Origin: Flavobacteriales bacterium
Lineage (GTDB): Bacteria; Bacteroidota; Bacteroidia; Flavobacteriales_F; PHOS-HE28
DNA: 64,000 nt
NCBI GenBank assembly: GCA_030584065.1
Contig: CP129489.1
Coordinates: 706,640 to 770,639, forward strand
Reading direction: 5' to 3'
The notes under the pieces are model-generated. The model saw nothing but the letters and a program-made list of their open reading frames with translations, was not told the origin of the DNA and searched no databases. Below, piece by piece: positions 26,621-34,608 of this stretch. The position numbers and the translations under genes are program-made. Each line of letters starts with the position of its first letter. The stretch's first letter is position 1.

Positions 26621-27504
26621 TCCCGGATCGCTTTCAGCATCGCCTGGCCTTGATTCACACGGATGATGTAAGCCCCTGGGGGTAGACCAGGCAACTGCAC
26701 CAACACTGACCGGCTCTGTTCAGGGCGGATATCCCGGAGCACCCGGCCTTGGCCATCCAGGACCTCGATTCGGTCGATCGGTCCACTGCGTAGGGCCTCT
26801 ATCCGGAGTTGATCCTCAAAGGGAGACGGCCAGCACAGGAAGGCCTTCTTATCCATGTCGAGGATGGCAGCCCCCGTGGCGCCAACCAGGTCGAACGCTG
26901 TGAAGTGGGTCTCAGGAGCGGGTCCTGTGGCAAGAAGCGTTTGGCTTGGGATGTCGTTCGATGTGGCCAGCGGCAGCCATGGGCCATCGGGACTCGGCGC
27001 TGCGAAGACCGCAAGCGCGGAAGGCAGTATTCCGGAGAGCTCGGTCACATCGTACCGCAGCGCGATCTCGACCCCTTCCGCTGTGGGAACGGGAGTGGTC
27101 ACGCGATACCACCTGGCGATCCCCACGGATCCGTTGGAACTGGTGCGGGGCAGGTGCCCCCGTTCCACGGTCAGCCCGCCCTGTGCGTAGGCCGAACTAA
27201 TAGTGAGACCCAACCCGCCAGGCTGCTCCCCGGCCAATGGTCCAGGTTCAGCACGCAGCGCCCGCTCAAAGCCGGAGCCAGTGATCGGATACCCCTGCGC
27301 TTCAGCGAGGATTCCCTCTCCACCTAGATCAATAAGGCCGTGATTCGTGACTCCTGCGCCCGGGCTCAGGTTCAGGTTCACGGGACCGAGGAACGATACT
27401 GTTGTTCCCGCCTCCACCGTCAGATGGCCTCCCAATAGAGCAGCATCCTGACCGACCGACGCGGCCGAGTGAATCCCAACCATGAGTGCGAGGGCCACGC
27501 GCAT
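26617..27504 (-). CDS. Secreted protein with T9SS type A sorting domain, first gene of the FGE-like operon
   Basis: 295 residues from the ATG at 27504 (MRVALALMVGIHSAASVGQ signal peptide). The body has a fillable beta pattern common in Bacteroidota autotransporter-like cargo (GGHLTVEAGTTVSFLGPVNL, VTNHGLIDLGGEG). The last 80 residues are a T9SS type A domain (CWPSPFEDQLRIEA, IEVLDGQGRVLRDI, LPPGAYIIRV). It is the only member of this operon with a T9SS signal and overlaps the first FGE-like gene by 4 bases, so it could be the surface anchor or carrier for them; this is inference. Confidence 0.82.
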   Translation of the reverse strand: MRVALALMVGIHSAASVGQDAALLGGHLTVEAGTTVSFLGPVNLNLSPGAGVTNHGLIDLGGEGILAEAQGYPITGSGFERALRAEPGPLAGEQPGGLGLTISSAYAQGGLTVERGHLPRTSSNGSVGIARWYRVTTPVPTAEGVEIALRYDVTELSGILPSALAVFAAPSPDGPWLPLATSNDIPSQTLLATGPAPETHFTAFDLVGATGAAILDMDKKAFLCWPSPFEDQLRIEALRSGPIDRIEVLDGQGRVLRDIRPEQSRSVLVQLPGLPPGAYIIRVNQGQAMLKAIRE

Positions 27505-27510
27505 GCACCG

Positions 27511-27518
27511 CAAACATA
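27511..27518 (-). promoter_or_regulatory. -7 box (TATGTTTG) of the FGE-like/acyltransferase operon
   Basis: Minus-strand TATGTTTG, perfect TAnnTTTG, 6 bases before the ATG at 27504. With the plus-strand box at 27580 it makes this 101-base gap a bidirectional promoter. Confidence 0.6.
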
Positions 27519-27579
27519 GATGAATCGCTTGCGGGTCCGTCTGCCGAAGGCTTAACCCATCAGGCCCCGCCACGTTGCC

Positions 27580-27587
27580 TAGTTTTG
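27580..27587 (+). promoter_or_regulatory. -7 box (TAGTTTTG) of the CotH/polymerase operon
   Basis: Perfect TAnnTTTG, 18 bases before the ATG at 27606. No TTG at standard spacing upstream. Confidence 0.58.
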
Positions 27588-27605
27588 GCCTCACACCAGC
27601 CAAGC

Positions 27606-28007
27606 ATGGACATCATTGGGTTCGTCGCCGACAACATGGGGCATTTCGCGCCCTTCGATATCGCGCTCCTGGTCTTCCAGGTGCTGCTGGCCGCCCTCCT
27701 TGGCTACCTGCTGGCCCGTTTCGGGGCCAGGGCAGACGGGGATGCCGCCCGTGAACTCGTGCTTTGGGCCGCATCGGCCGCCTTGGCGGCCGGCCTGGTG
27801 CGCACCCAGCTCCCCTTGGCGGTCATGCTGCTGGCCTTCGTGATGCTGGTGAAGGGGAGCGATGCAGGCGGGCGCGACCGCATCGTCCGGTTCATGGCCC
27901 TGGTGCTGGGCCTCGGCTGCGGCAGTGGCGCCGGACTGGTTACCGCAGCTGTGGCCGTGCCCTTCATCATCGTGGTGCGCATGGCATTCCCTGGCCAGCG
28001 GCCCTGA
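27606..28007 (+). CDS. Small membrane protein of the CotH operon
   Basis: 133 residues from the ATG at 27606. About four hydrophobic segments (around 15-37, 50-75, 80-92, 95-128) joined by short charged loops (ARFGARADGDAAREL, KGSDAGGRDRI). CotH genes in Bacteroidota often lie beside a small polytopic DUF4956-type protein; this one is shorter and I could not confirm that family. It is three bases upstream of the first CotH gene. Function not recognised. Confidence 0.7.
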   Translation: MDIIGFVADNMGHFAPFDIALLVFQVLLAALLGYLLARFGARADGDAARELVLWAASAALAAGLVRTQLPLAVMLLAFVMLVKGSDAGGRDRIVRFMALVLGLGCGSGAGLVTAAVAVPFIIVVRMAFPGQRP

Positions 28008-28010
28008 GGC

Positions 28011-29672
28011 ATGGGCGTATTCGGCCCGGATAGTCGTGCTTGGCTCGTGCTCGGTTGCGCCGTTGCGATGAGCGCGGTGCTGGCCGCCTCCTTGGATCGG
28101 CCATCCGGACCGGCTCGACCCACGGCCAGTGGCCGCGCACCGGTCATCCTCCCCGATAATGCCCGCATCCAGGAAGGCGCACAGGTCACGGTTGAGGCAC
28201 AGGGCGCGGCCCGTCTCTGGCTGACGCTCGGGAATGACCCTATGGAAGCGAGGCCCGGTCAGGACCGCATCTCCTTTCCCGCTCATCCCCAACGCGTACA
28301 GGTGGCCCGCATGCTCGCCACACCGACGGCCATGCAATGGCGGCACCCCAGGCCGGGTCTGCCTTCCGCCTTGGTGGTCCGGGCAGCGCAGTCCGATGAG
28401 GCCGGCGCTCCCGGTCCCTTCACCATGCAGACTTACCTGTTCGCAGGTCACGGTGAGCTGCCGGTGGTTTCCATCAGCTGCCTCCCACAGGACCTTATCG
28501 GTGAGGAGCAAGGCCTTCTCGTTCCCGGCAACGGCATCCTGCGCCTGCCGCAGGGGCAGCTTGATTCCTATGCGCTGGATCCGCGTTGGTGGAAGTATCC
28601 GGGCAACTACCATGGCCGTGGCGATGCTTGGGAACGGTCCGGCCGCTTGCAGGTCATCGATCCCAGCGGCACCGAGCGTTTCCAGGCCGACATCCGCTTG
28701 CGCATCAATGGGCAGATGACCCGGGGATTCCCGCAGCACGCGCTCAGGCTCCTCTTCAATGAGCCGCTGCGGGCAGGCGTCTTCGGTGCGGGGGATGCCG
28801 GCCGCGAGGCCTTGGTCCTGAGGGCTGCAGGGAACGACCAGGTGAAGGCCATGCTGCGCGATGCCTTCCAGCACCGGCTCTGCGAGGGGCTCCCGTTCAC
28901 CACCAGTGCGGTGCTGACCTGCGTGGCGTACATCAACGGGGCCTATCAGGGCGTGCACCACCTGCGCGAGCGGATCGATGAGGTGGAACTGGCGCGCCGC
29001 CACGGTGTCCCGCCCAAGCGCATCACCATTCTCGAGGACAGGAGTGAACTCTACCGGGGGGACAGCGCGGACATCAGGCGCTTCAATCGCCTGATGGGCC
29101 GCACCGAGCGCTGGGATGGGCTTGATCCCGCATGGCTGGATACGCTGGAGGCCCAGTTGGATGTAAGCGGCTTCCTCACCTACATGGCCTCGCAGATGAT
29201 CCTCGGGAACATGGATTGGCCGAAGCAGAATGTGAAGTACTGGCGGTACACAGGGCCGCCGCGGCCGGAGGCGCCGCTCGACGGCCGATGGCGCTTCATC
29301 ATGGGCGATTCGGACCTGGGGTTCGGAGCCAACGCGGGACCGGATGCCGACCTCTTCGCCACCGTGCGCGATGCCGGGGTCCCCGTCTCTCGCCTCTTCC
29401 TGGCCATGATGCGGTCCCCGGAGCTCAGGAAGCGCTTCGTTGACGCTGGCTTGGGCCTGTTGGATGGCCCTCTGTCTCCCGAGCGCTGCATGGCGGTCCT
29501 TGATGGCATGGCGGCACAGATGGCGCCCGAGATGGACCGCCACACCGCGCGTTGGCGGAAGCCGGCCGATCGGGCGCAATGGGAGCGAGAGGTGCAGCTG
29601 ATGCGCGATTATGCCCAACGAAGGGCCGTCCACGCGCGCCGGCAGCTCAATGCATACATCGAGCGCCGATAG
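28011..29672 (+). CDS. CotH-family protein kinase-like protein (first)
   Basis: 553 residues with an N-terminal membrane segment (about 10-27), so extracytoplasmic. CotH proteins are atypical protein kinases first known from Bacillus spore coats. Seen here: LRINGQMTRGFPQHALRLLF, VAYINGAYQGVHHLRERIDEVELARR, GNMDWPKQNVKYWR and the metal-loop FIMGDSDLGFG. An extracellular N-terminal beta region (about 45-150) precedes the kinase-like core. It starts three bases after the small membrane gene and lies 12 bases before an O-antigen polymerase/ligase gene. Substrate unknown. Confidence 0.88.
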   Translation: MGVFGPDSRAWLVLGCAVAMSAVLAASLDRPSGPARPTASGRAPVILPDNARIQEGAQVTVEAQGAARLWLTLGNDPMEARPGQDRISFPAHPQRVQVARMLATPTAMQWRHPRPGLPSALVVRAAQSDEAGAPGPFTMQTYLFAGHGELPVVSISCLPQDLIGEEQGLLVPGNGILRLPQGQLDSYALDPRWWKYPGNYHGRGDAWERSGRLQVIDPSGTERFQADIRLRINGQMTRGFPQHALRLLFNEPLRAGVFGAGDAGREALVLRAAGNDQVKAMLRDAFQHRLCEGLPFTTSAVLTCVAYINGAYQGVHHLRERIDEVELARRHGVPPKRITILEDRSELYRGDSADIRRFNRLMGRTERWDGLDPAWLDTLEAQLDVSGFLTYMASQMILGNMDWPKQNVKYWRYTGPPRPEAPLDGRWRFIMGDSDLGFGANAGPDADLFATVRDAGVPVSRLFLAMMRSPELRKRFVDAGLGLLDGPLSPERCMAVLDGMAAQMAPEMDRHTARWRKPADRAQWEREVQLMRDYAQRRAVHARRQLNAYIERR

Positions 29673-29684
29673 ACCGATGGAGCC

Positions 29685-31031
29685 ATGCTGACCTTCCTGC
29701 GCGGACATTGGCAGCTGATCCTGGTGATGCTCATCTGGCTCGCCACGGGATTCTACCTCCAGCAGGCGGTTTTCGCGCTGCTCCCGCTCTCCGTCTTCTT
29801 CTTCAAGTCCCGCGATCTGTGGCCGGAGGTGCTCTTCGGCATGCTCATCGTGCTCGTCCTCTCCGACATGCAGAAGGACATGTTCCTGAAGATGATGGTG
29901 TTCAAGGATGCGAAGAACTTCTACATCCTCGCTGTTGCGGGCATTTTCCTGGTGGAGACGCGCCGCTTCGCGCCGCTCTCCTCGGTGTTCAATGTCTTCA
30001 TCCCGTTCTTCGTCTACAGCATCTTCCCGTTGGTGTTCAGCAACAGCATTTTCGTTGGCCTCCAGAAGACGATCTCGTATGCCCTCATGTTCATGGTGGT
30101 TCCCAATTACGTGCTCTACTGCTACCGCCGTGCGGGGTGGTCGTTCTTCCGGAACCTGGTCCTGTTCATGACGGTCATCCTGCTCTTCGGCTTCGTGCTG
30201 CAATGGATGGATCCGCGGTACTCCCACGTGAATGGCCGCTTCAGGGGGCTCTTCGGCAATCCGAACGGAATGGCCATCTACTGCTACCTGCTCTTCATGC
30301 TCTCGGCCGTAGTCAACTCGATAAACCCGAGGCTCTTCAATTGGCGCGAGAAGGCCCTCATCTTCGGGGTCATCGTCTACTTCCTCATCAGCTCAGGCTC
30401 ACGGGCCTCGCTCGCCTCCACGCTCATCTTCCTGATTTTCCATCGCTTCTTCTCCTATTCGGTCTTCCTCGGCCTGGTGGGCCTGGTGGGGCTCATCCTC
30501 GCGGTGGAGATGATCAGCTCCAACTTCGAGGCGATCATCATCGCCCTCGGCCTCCAGGAGTATTTCCGGCTCGAGACGCTGGACGAGGGCAGCGGCCGCT
30601 ATTTCGCATGGGAGTTCGCCTGGCAGCATGTGCAGCGCTATTTCGTATTCGGCGGCGGATTCGCCAACGATGAGACCATCATGCGGCGCTACCGCGAGTA
30701 CCTCGAGAGCCAGGGCCACCAAGGCGGGGTTCACAACACCTATCTGAGCATGTGGCTCAATGTGGGCATCGTTGGCCTGCTCATCTACCTGCGCAGCCTC
30801 TTCCTGATCTTCTTCAAGGCCAGCAAGCTCGTTCCGATGAGCCTGGCCATCATGTTCTCCGTGCTGTTCAGCATCATGTACGAATCATGGCTCGTAGGCT
30901 CGCTGAACCCTTACACCATCGTCCTCCTCATGATCATGACCGTGGTCACGGAGCCCGAGATCGTGCAAGGGCTGCCGGCTTTGGATGAGGATGGAGAGGT
31001 GGAGGCCGAAGGGGTGCCGGCACCGGCCTGA
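29685..31031 (+). CDS. O-antigen polymerase/ligase-like membrane protein
   Basis: 448 residues with about 11 membrane segments and the signatures of the Wzy/WaaL superfamily: GLFGNPNGMAIYCYLLFML, SSGSRASLASTL, and the large periplasmic loop near 300-355 ending in GGVHNTYLSMWLNVGIVGLLIYL. It would polymerise lipid-linked repeat units or ligate finished chains; the two activities cannot be separated by sequence. It sits between two CotH-type kinases. Neither a flippase (Wzx) nor an initiating sugar-phosphate transferase was found in the window. Confidence 0.87.
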   Translation: MLTFLRGHWQLILVMLIWLATGFYLQQAVFALLPLSVFFFKSRDLWPEVLFGMLIVLVLSDMQKDMFLKMMVFKDAKNFYILAVAGIFLVETRRFAPLSSVFNVFIPFFVYSIFPLVFSNSIFVGLQKTISYALMFMVVPNYVLYCYRRAGWSFFRNLVLFMTVILLFGFVLQWMDPRYSHVNGRFRGLFGNPNGMAIYCYLLFMLSAVVNSINPRLFNWREKALIFGVIVYFLISSGSRASLASTLIFLIFHRFFSYSVFLGLVGLVGLILAVEMISSNFEAIIIALGLQEYFRLETLDEGSGRYFAWEFAWQHVQRYFVFGGGFANDETIMRRYREYLESQGHQGGVHNTYLSMWLNVGIVGLLIYLRSLFLIFFKASKLVPMSLAIMFSVLFSIMYESWLVGSLNPYTIVLLMIMTVVTEPEIVQGLPALDEDGEVEAEGVPAPA

Positions 31032-31041
31032 GCGAACGGGC

Positions 31042-31049
31042 TACATTGG
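31042..31049 (+). promoter_or_regulatory. Possible -7 box (TACATTGG) for the second CotH gene
   Basis: One mismatch to TAnnTTTG, 8 bases before the ATG at 31058. It overlaps an in-frame TTG, which argues for the later ATG as the true start. Confidence 0.35.
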
Positions 31050-31057
31050 TCGCCGGA

Positions 31058-33562
31058 ATGGAAGACCGCAAGAGGAGGGGCGTCCCGCAGGGGCGTGGCA
31101 GACGAAGGCGCTGGCTCTACATCGCAGGCCTGCTCCTGGTCCTTGCGGGTGCGGGCGCTTGGCTGGGCGACCGCCTGCTGAAGGAGCGGGATCATCCGGG
31201 GCTGCGTGTATTCGTGCGCCAATGGATGCGGAACTACCCCGCCAGCTTCGCGGTGGAGCCCGTCCGCCTTTCGATTACCGTGGACGACCACGACATGCAG
31301 GAGCTCCAGCGCGTGGTGGATGAGGCCCGCGAGCGGGGCGTCATCCTGCCCGAGGGCAACAGCTATGTGCCGGCCACGATCGGCAGCGATGGGGAGTCCT
31401 TCAAGGCCAAGTTGCGCATCAAGGGCAAGCTCACCGACCATGTACAGGGCAGCAAATGGAGCTTCCGCGTGGTGGCCAGGAAGGATGGCGGCTTCATGGG
31501 CATGAAGCGCTTCTCGCTGCAACACCCCGGCACGCGCAACTACCTCTGCGACTGGCTCTACCATCGCCTGATGGCCGCCGAGGGTGTGGCGGCGCTGCGC
31601 TACGGCTTCATCCGCGTGGAGTTCAATGGGGAGGACCTGGGGATCTACGCCTTCGAGGAGCACTTCGGCCCCGAACTGCTGCAGCGGAATGGAAGGGCGG
31701 AGGGCCCCATCTTCCGGTTCGACCCCGCCCTGTTCTGGGAGCACCGCCTCAATCAGATGAACGGGCTGAGCTACGATGAGCCGTTCGCGGCCTATCAGGC
31801 GGGCGCCGTGGATGCGTTCGGGAGCAGCGATATCGCCAAGGACAAACAGGCCAGGGAGCGATTCGAGGAAGCCGTGGGGCTGATGGACGCCTTCCGCCGT
31901 GGCCGGCTCACCGCATCGCAGGTCTTTGACGTGGACCGGTTGGCCAGGCACCACGCCGTCCTCGACCTCGTCGGTGGCCACCACAGCATGGACTGGAGCG
32001 ATGTGAAGTTCTACTACGACCCCATCCTGCGCCGCGTGGAGCCCATCGCCTACGAAAGCTTCAGTGCGCACCCCATCCGCACGCTGGCCGGGAGCAATAA
32101 ATGGGTGGGTGCCACGGAGTCGTCCATGGACCTCCATACCCAGTGGTTCAATGATGAGGGCCTCTTCCGCGCCTACGTGCGGCATCTGGAGCGGGTGTCG
32201 CGCACCAGCTGGTTGGACAGCGCCTTCGCGGCCCTGAAGCCGGCGCTCGATAGCGCCAGCGCCACGCTGTACCGCGAATTCCCCTACAAGGAGCTCGACC
32301 GCCAGGTGTACTACCGGAATCAACGGATCATCCGCAAGCTGCTCGATCCCCCCAAGCCCTTCCATGCCTACCTGGACGACAGCGGTCCGGATACCGTCCG
32401 CATCACCGTCGTTCCCATCGAGGGGCTGCCCATGGAGGTGCATGCGCTGCTGCTGCCCGACGGGAAGGCCATTCCGCCGGTCCAGGCTGCCGTGGTCCCG
32501 GTGCGGAAGCCCGGCAAGGTGGGGGCGCCCATGGTCATTCGCTTCCCCAATCCGGGCAAGGTGGAGCGCGAGGGCCTCAGGATCACGTGCTCCGTGCTCG
32601 GCTCCTCGGTGCAGCGCCACGTGGATGTGTTCGCCCATGGCCTTATGCCCGCAGAGGAAGCGGTGCGCCTAGCGCTCGATCCGATCGATGTGCGCAGCCT
32701 GCCTTGGCTGGAGATCGATGAGGAGTCCCGGTCGATCCTCATCAGGCCGGGTGCTGCGGTGGTGAGCCGCGATGTGGAGATACCGCCGGGGTACACCTTG
32801 CACGCGCGAGCCCCGCTCACCCTGACGATCCAGAAGGGGGTGCGCTTCACCTCCCGCTCCCCGGTCCGGTGGGAGGGTGATGCCGAGGCGCGCATCGAGT
32901 TGGTCAACGATGGCGCAGTGCAGCTGGTTGGCGCAGCCGGACGCTCACTGCTGAGAGAGGTCGACATCCAAGGGGCCGGCCAGTTGGTGGTGCAGGAAAC
33001 GATGGTGAAGCTGGATGCATGCGCGCTGCGCAGCACGACGGAAGGCCCGGTTCTGACCGCTGTCCGGTCGCGATTGGAACTGGAAGCCGTGGAGATTGAA
33101 GGCGGCAGGGACGGCCTAATGGCGGTGGCCAGCGAGGTGAAGGCGAGCGGATCGGCGGTGCTTGCCCCTGCGGATGACGGCGTGGTGCTGCGAGGAGGCC
33201 GTCTGGAGTGGTCCGGAGGAGCCTTGGAGGGTGGCCAAGGCGCGGCGCTCAAGATGGGCGTTCATGCCATTGCCGCCTTCGAGGGCGCAGCGCTGCGAGG
33301 CGGCGCCAATGGCGCGGAGGTGCGGGAAGGCGCTCAACTATCCCTCAAGGGAGGGGAGGTGAAGGCCAAGGCCATCGTGCTGCTGGTCAAGGACCGGCAG
33401 CGCATCGCAGGCCCATCGCGCGTGAGGATCGAGGCGGTGCGGATCGATGCTGGACAGCGGATGGACCCTGGCTCGGGGAATGAAGTGGCGGTGGATGGTG
33501 CTGTGCTGCCGCAGGCCGGGGAGCAGCAACCCACAGAACCGGCCGGGGCCGAGCAGGAATGA
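31058..33562 (+). CDS. CotH-family protein (second), with C-terminal beta-helix-like region
   Basis: 834 residues. N-terminal anchor (about 20-42) after a run of basic residues. The CotH-like core (about 60-480) has LRIKGKLTDHV, IRVEFNGEDLGIYAFEEHFG, DLVGGHHSMDWSDVKFYYDPI and VEPIAYESFS. In the last motif the usual metal-binding Asp is Glu, so catalysis may differ. Residues about 570-830 are short repeats (GVVLRGGRLEWSGG, GANGAEVREGAQLSLKGG) typical of a right-handed beta-helix. Ends with an ATGA overlap into a phosphoesterase-like gene. Kinase activity is inferred from the family only. Confidence 0.83.
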   Translation: MEDRKRRGVPQGRGRRRRWLYIAGLLLVLAGAGAWLGDRLLKERDHPGLRVFVRQWMRNYPASFAVEPVRLSITVDDHDMQELQRVVDEARERGVILPEGNSYVPATIGSDGESFKAKLRIKGKLTDHVQGSKWSFRVVARKDGGFMGMKRFSLQHPGTRNYLCDWLYHRLMAAEGVAALRYGFIRVEFNGEDLGIYAFEEHFGPELLQRNGRAEGPIFRFDPALFWEHRLNQMNGLSYDEPFAAYQAGAVDAFGSSDIAKDKQARERFEEAVGLMDAFRRGRLTASQVFDVDRLARHHAVLDLVGGHHSMDWSDVKFYYDPILRRVEPIAYESFSAHPIRTLAGSNKWVGATESSMDLHTQWFNDEGLFRAYVRHLERVSRTSWLDSAFAALKPALDSASATLYREFPYKELDRQVYYRNQRIIRKLLDPPKPFHAYLDDSGPDTVRITVVPIEGLPMEVHALLLPDGKAIPPVQAAVVPVRKPGKVGAPMVIRFPNPGKVEREGLRITCSVLGSSVQRHVDVFAHGLMPAEEAVRLALDPIDVRSLPWLEIDEESRSILIRPGAAVVSRDVEIPPGYTLHARAPLTLTIQKGVRFTSRSPVRWEGDAEARIELVNDGAVQLVGAAGRSLLREVDIQGAGQLVVQETMVKLDACALRSTTEGPVLTAVRSRLELEAVEIEGGRDGLMAVASEVKASGSAVLAPADDGVVLRGGRLEWSGGALEGGQGAALKMGVHAIAAFEGAALRGGANGAEVREGAQLSLKGGEVKAKAIVLLVKDRQRIAGPSRVRIEAVRIDAGQRMDPGSGNEVAVDGAVLPQAGEQQPTEPAGAEQE

Positions 33563-34581
33563 CTCATCTCGCGGCAACGGCATTCGGTGTCCTGGTCGCA
33601 TTCGGGGCCTGGGCCCAGCGTTCATCGTTCAACGGGCAGGTGGTGGTGCCGGCCGACTCCACCGGCCATTACCGCCTCCTCATCGGTGGGCACTTCCACG
33701 GGGAGAGCACCAATCGAAGCGGCTATCCGGCAAGCACCTTGCTCGCCAGTCTGGACACGATCAACGGCCTCGGTGCGCACCTCTTCCTGAGTACCGGCGA
33801 CCTTTTCATGGATGGCGGGAAGGACCGGCCCCGCTATGCCCGAGCGCTCTTCTCCAAGCTGCGCATCCCGCTGTTCAATGCCCCAGGCAATCATGACCTG
33901 AACGGCGCGGTGGGCGACGAAGCCGTGGAGCTCGGACGGATCGGGATCGGGCGCGACCTCATCTTCATCCTCAATACGGAAGCCAACGATGGCTCACTCA
34001 GCCCGGAGGCGGTGCGCCACATGGCGGCGGTGCTCGAGGGGGAGGATCCCGAACGGCCTCAGCGCCTCTTCATCATCTCCCACCGGCCCATCTGGGCGGA
34101 GGACGACGAGCAGTACCGCGACCTGTTCAAGGACAATACGCGCTCGCTCACAGGCAACAATTTCAGGAAGGAGGTGTATCCCGTCCTGCAACGCATGGCG
34201 CAGCAGGCTGAAGTGTACTGGATCAGCGGCAGCCTGGGGGGCGATGCACCGAGCAGCATCTTCTTCCAGCGGCACGCGCCCAACATCACGTTCATCCAGT
34301 GCGCCATCCGCGATCTGCCCCGCGATGCGCTGCTGATCGCCGATGTCCTCCCCGATACGGTGAGGTGGAGCGCGCTCTCGCTCACCGGCCAGCAGCTGCT
34401 GGCTCCTGAGGCCTATGACGCGGCGTGGTGGCGCGCCCAGCGCGGCAAAGGCGCGCCATTCAATTGGCGGCTGATGCCCTACCTCATCCGCAAGACCCTG
34501 CTCAGCCCGGCGTTCTGGTGGGGCGCGGCGGCGGCGCTGCTGCTCGGATTCCTCGTTCGCAGGATGCTCGCCCGCTGGTAG
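33559..34581 (+). CDS. Metallophosphoesterase-like protein with degenerate metal sites
   Basis: 340 residues. Signal peptide about 1-19 (FGAWAQ) and a C-terminal membrane helix (about 312-333), so the domain faces the periplasm. The calcineurin-type motifs are only partly kept: STGDLFMDGG and APGNHDLNG are intact and ISHRPIW provides the histidine. The first D-x-H reads GGHFHG, and the final GHxH is missing (ISGSLGGD). It may therefore bind fewer metals or act as a binding protein. It overlaps the upstream CotH gene (ATGA), which suggests a linked role. Confidence 0.8.
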   Translation: MTHLAATAFGVLVAFGAWAQRSSFNGQVVVPADSTGHYRLLIGGHFHGESTNRSGYPASTLLASLDTINGLGAHLFLSTGDLFMDGGKDRPRYARALFSKLRIPLFNAPGNHDLNGAVGDEAVELGRIGIGRDLIFILNTEANDGSLSPEAVRHMAAVLEGEDPERPQRLFIISHRPIWAEDDEQYRDLFKDNTRSLTGNNFRKEVYPVLQRMAQQAEVYWISGSLGGDAPSSIFFQRHAPNITFIQCAIRDLPRDALLIADVLPDTVRWSALSLTGQQLLAPEAYDAAWWRAQRGKGAPFNWRLMPYLIRKTLLSPAFWWGAAAALLLGFLVRRMLARW

Positions 34582-34608
34582 CGGTTACCTTCACGGCCTC
34601 CGATCCGC

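Noticed and set aside
27591-30227. An 878-residue minus-strand open frame opposite the first CotH gene
   Set aside because: Histidine- and arginine-rich composition typical of antisense frames in this GC-rich DNA; the plus-strand genes carry clear family motifs.
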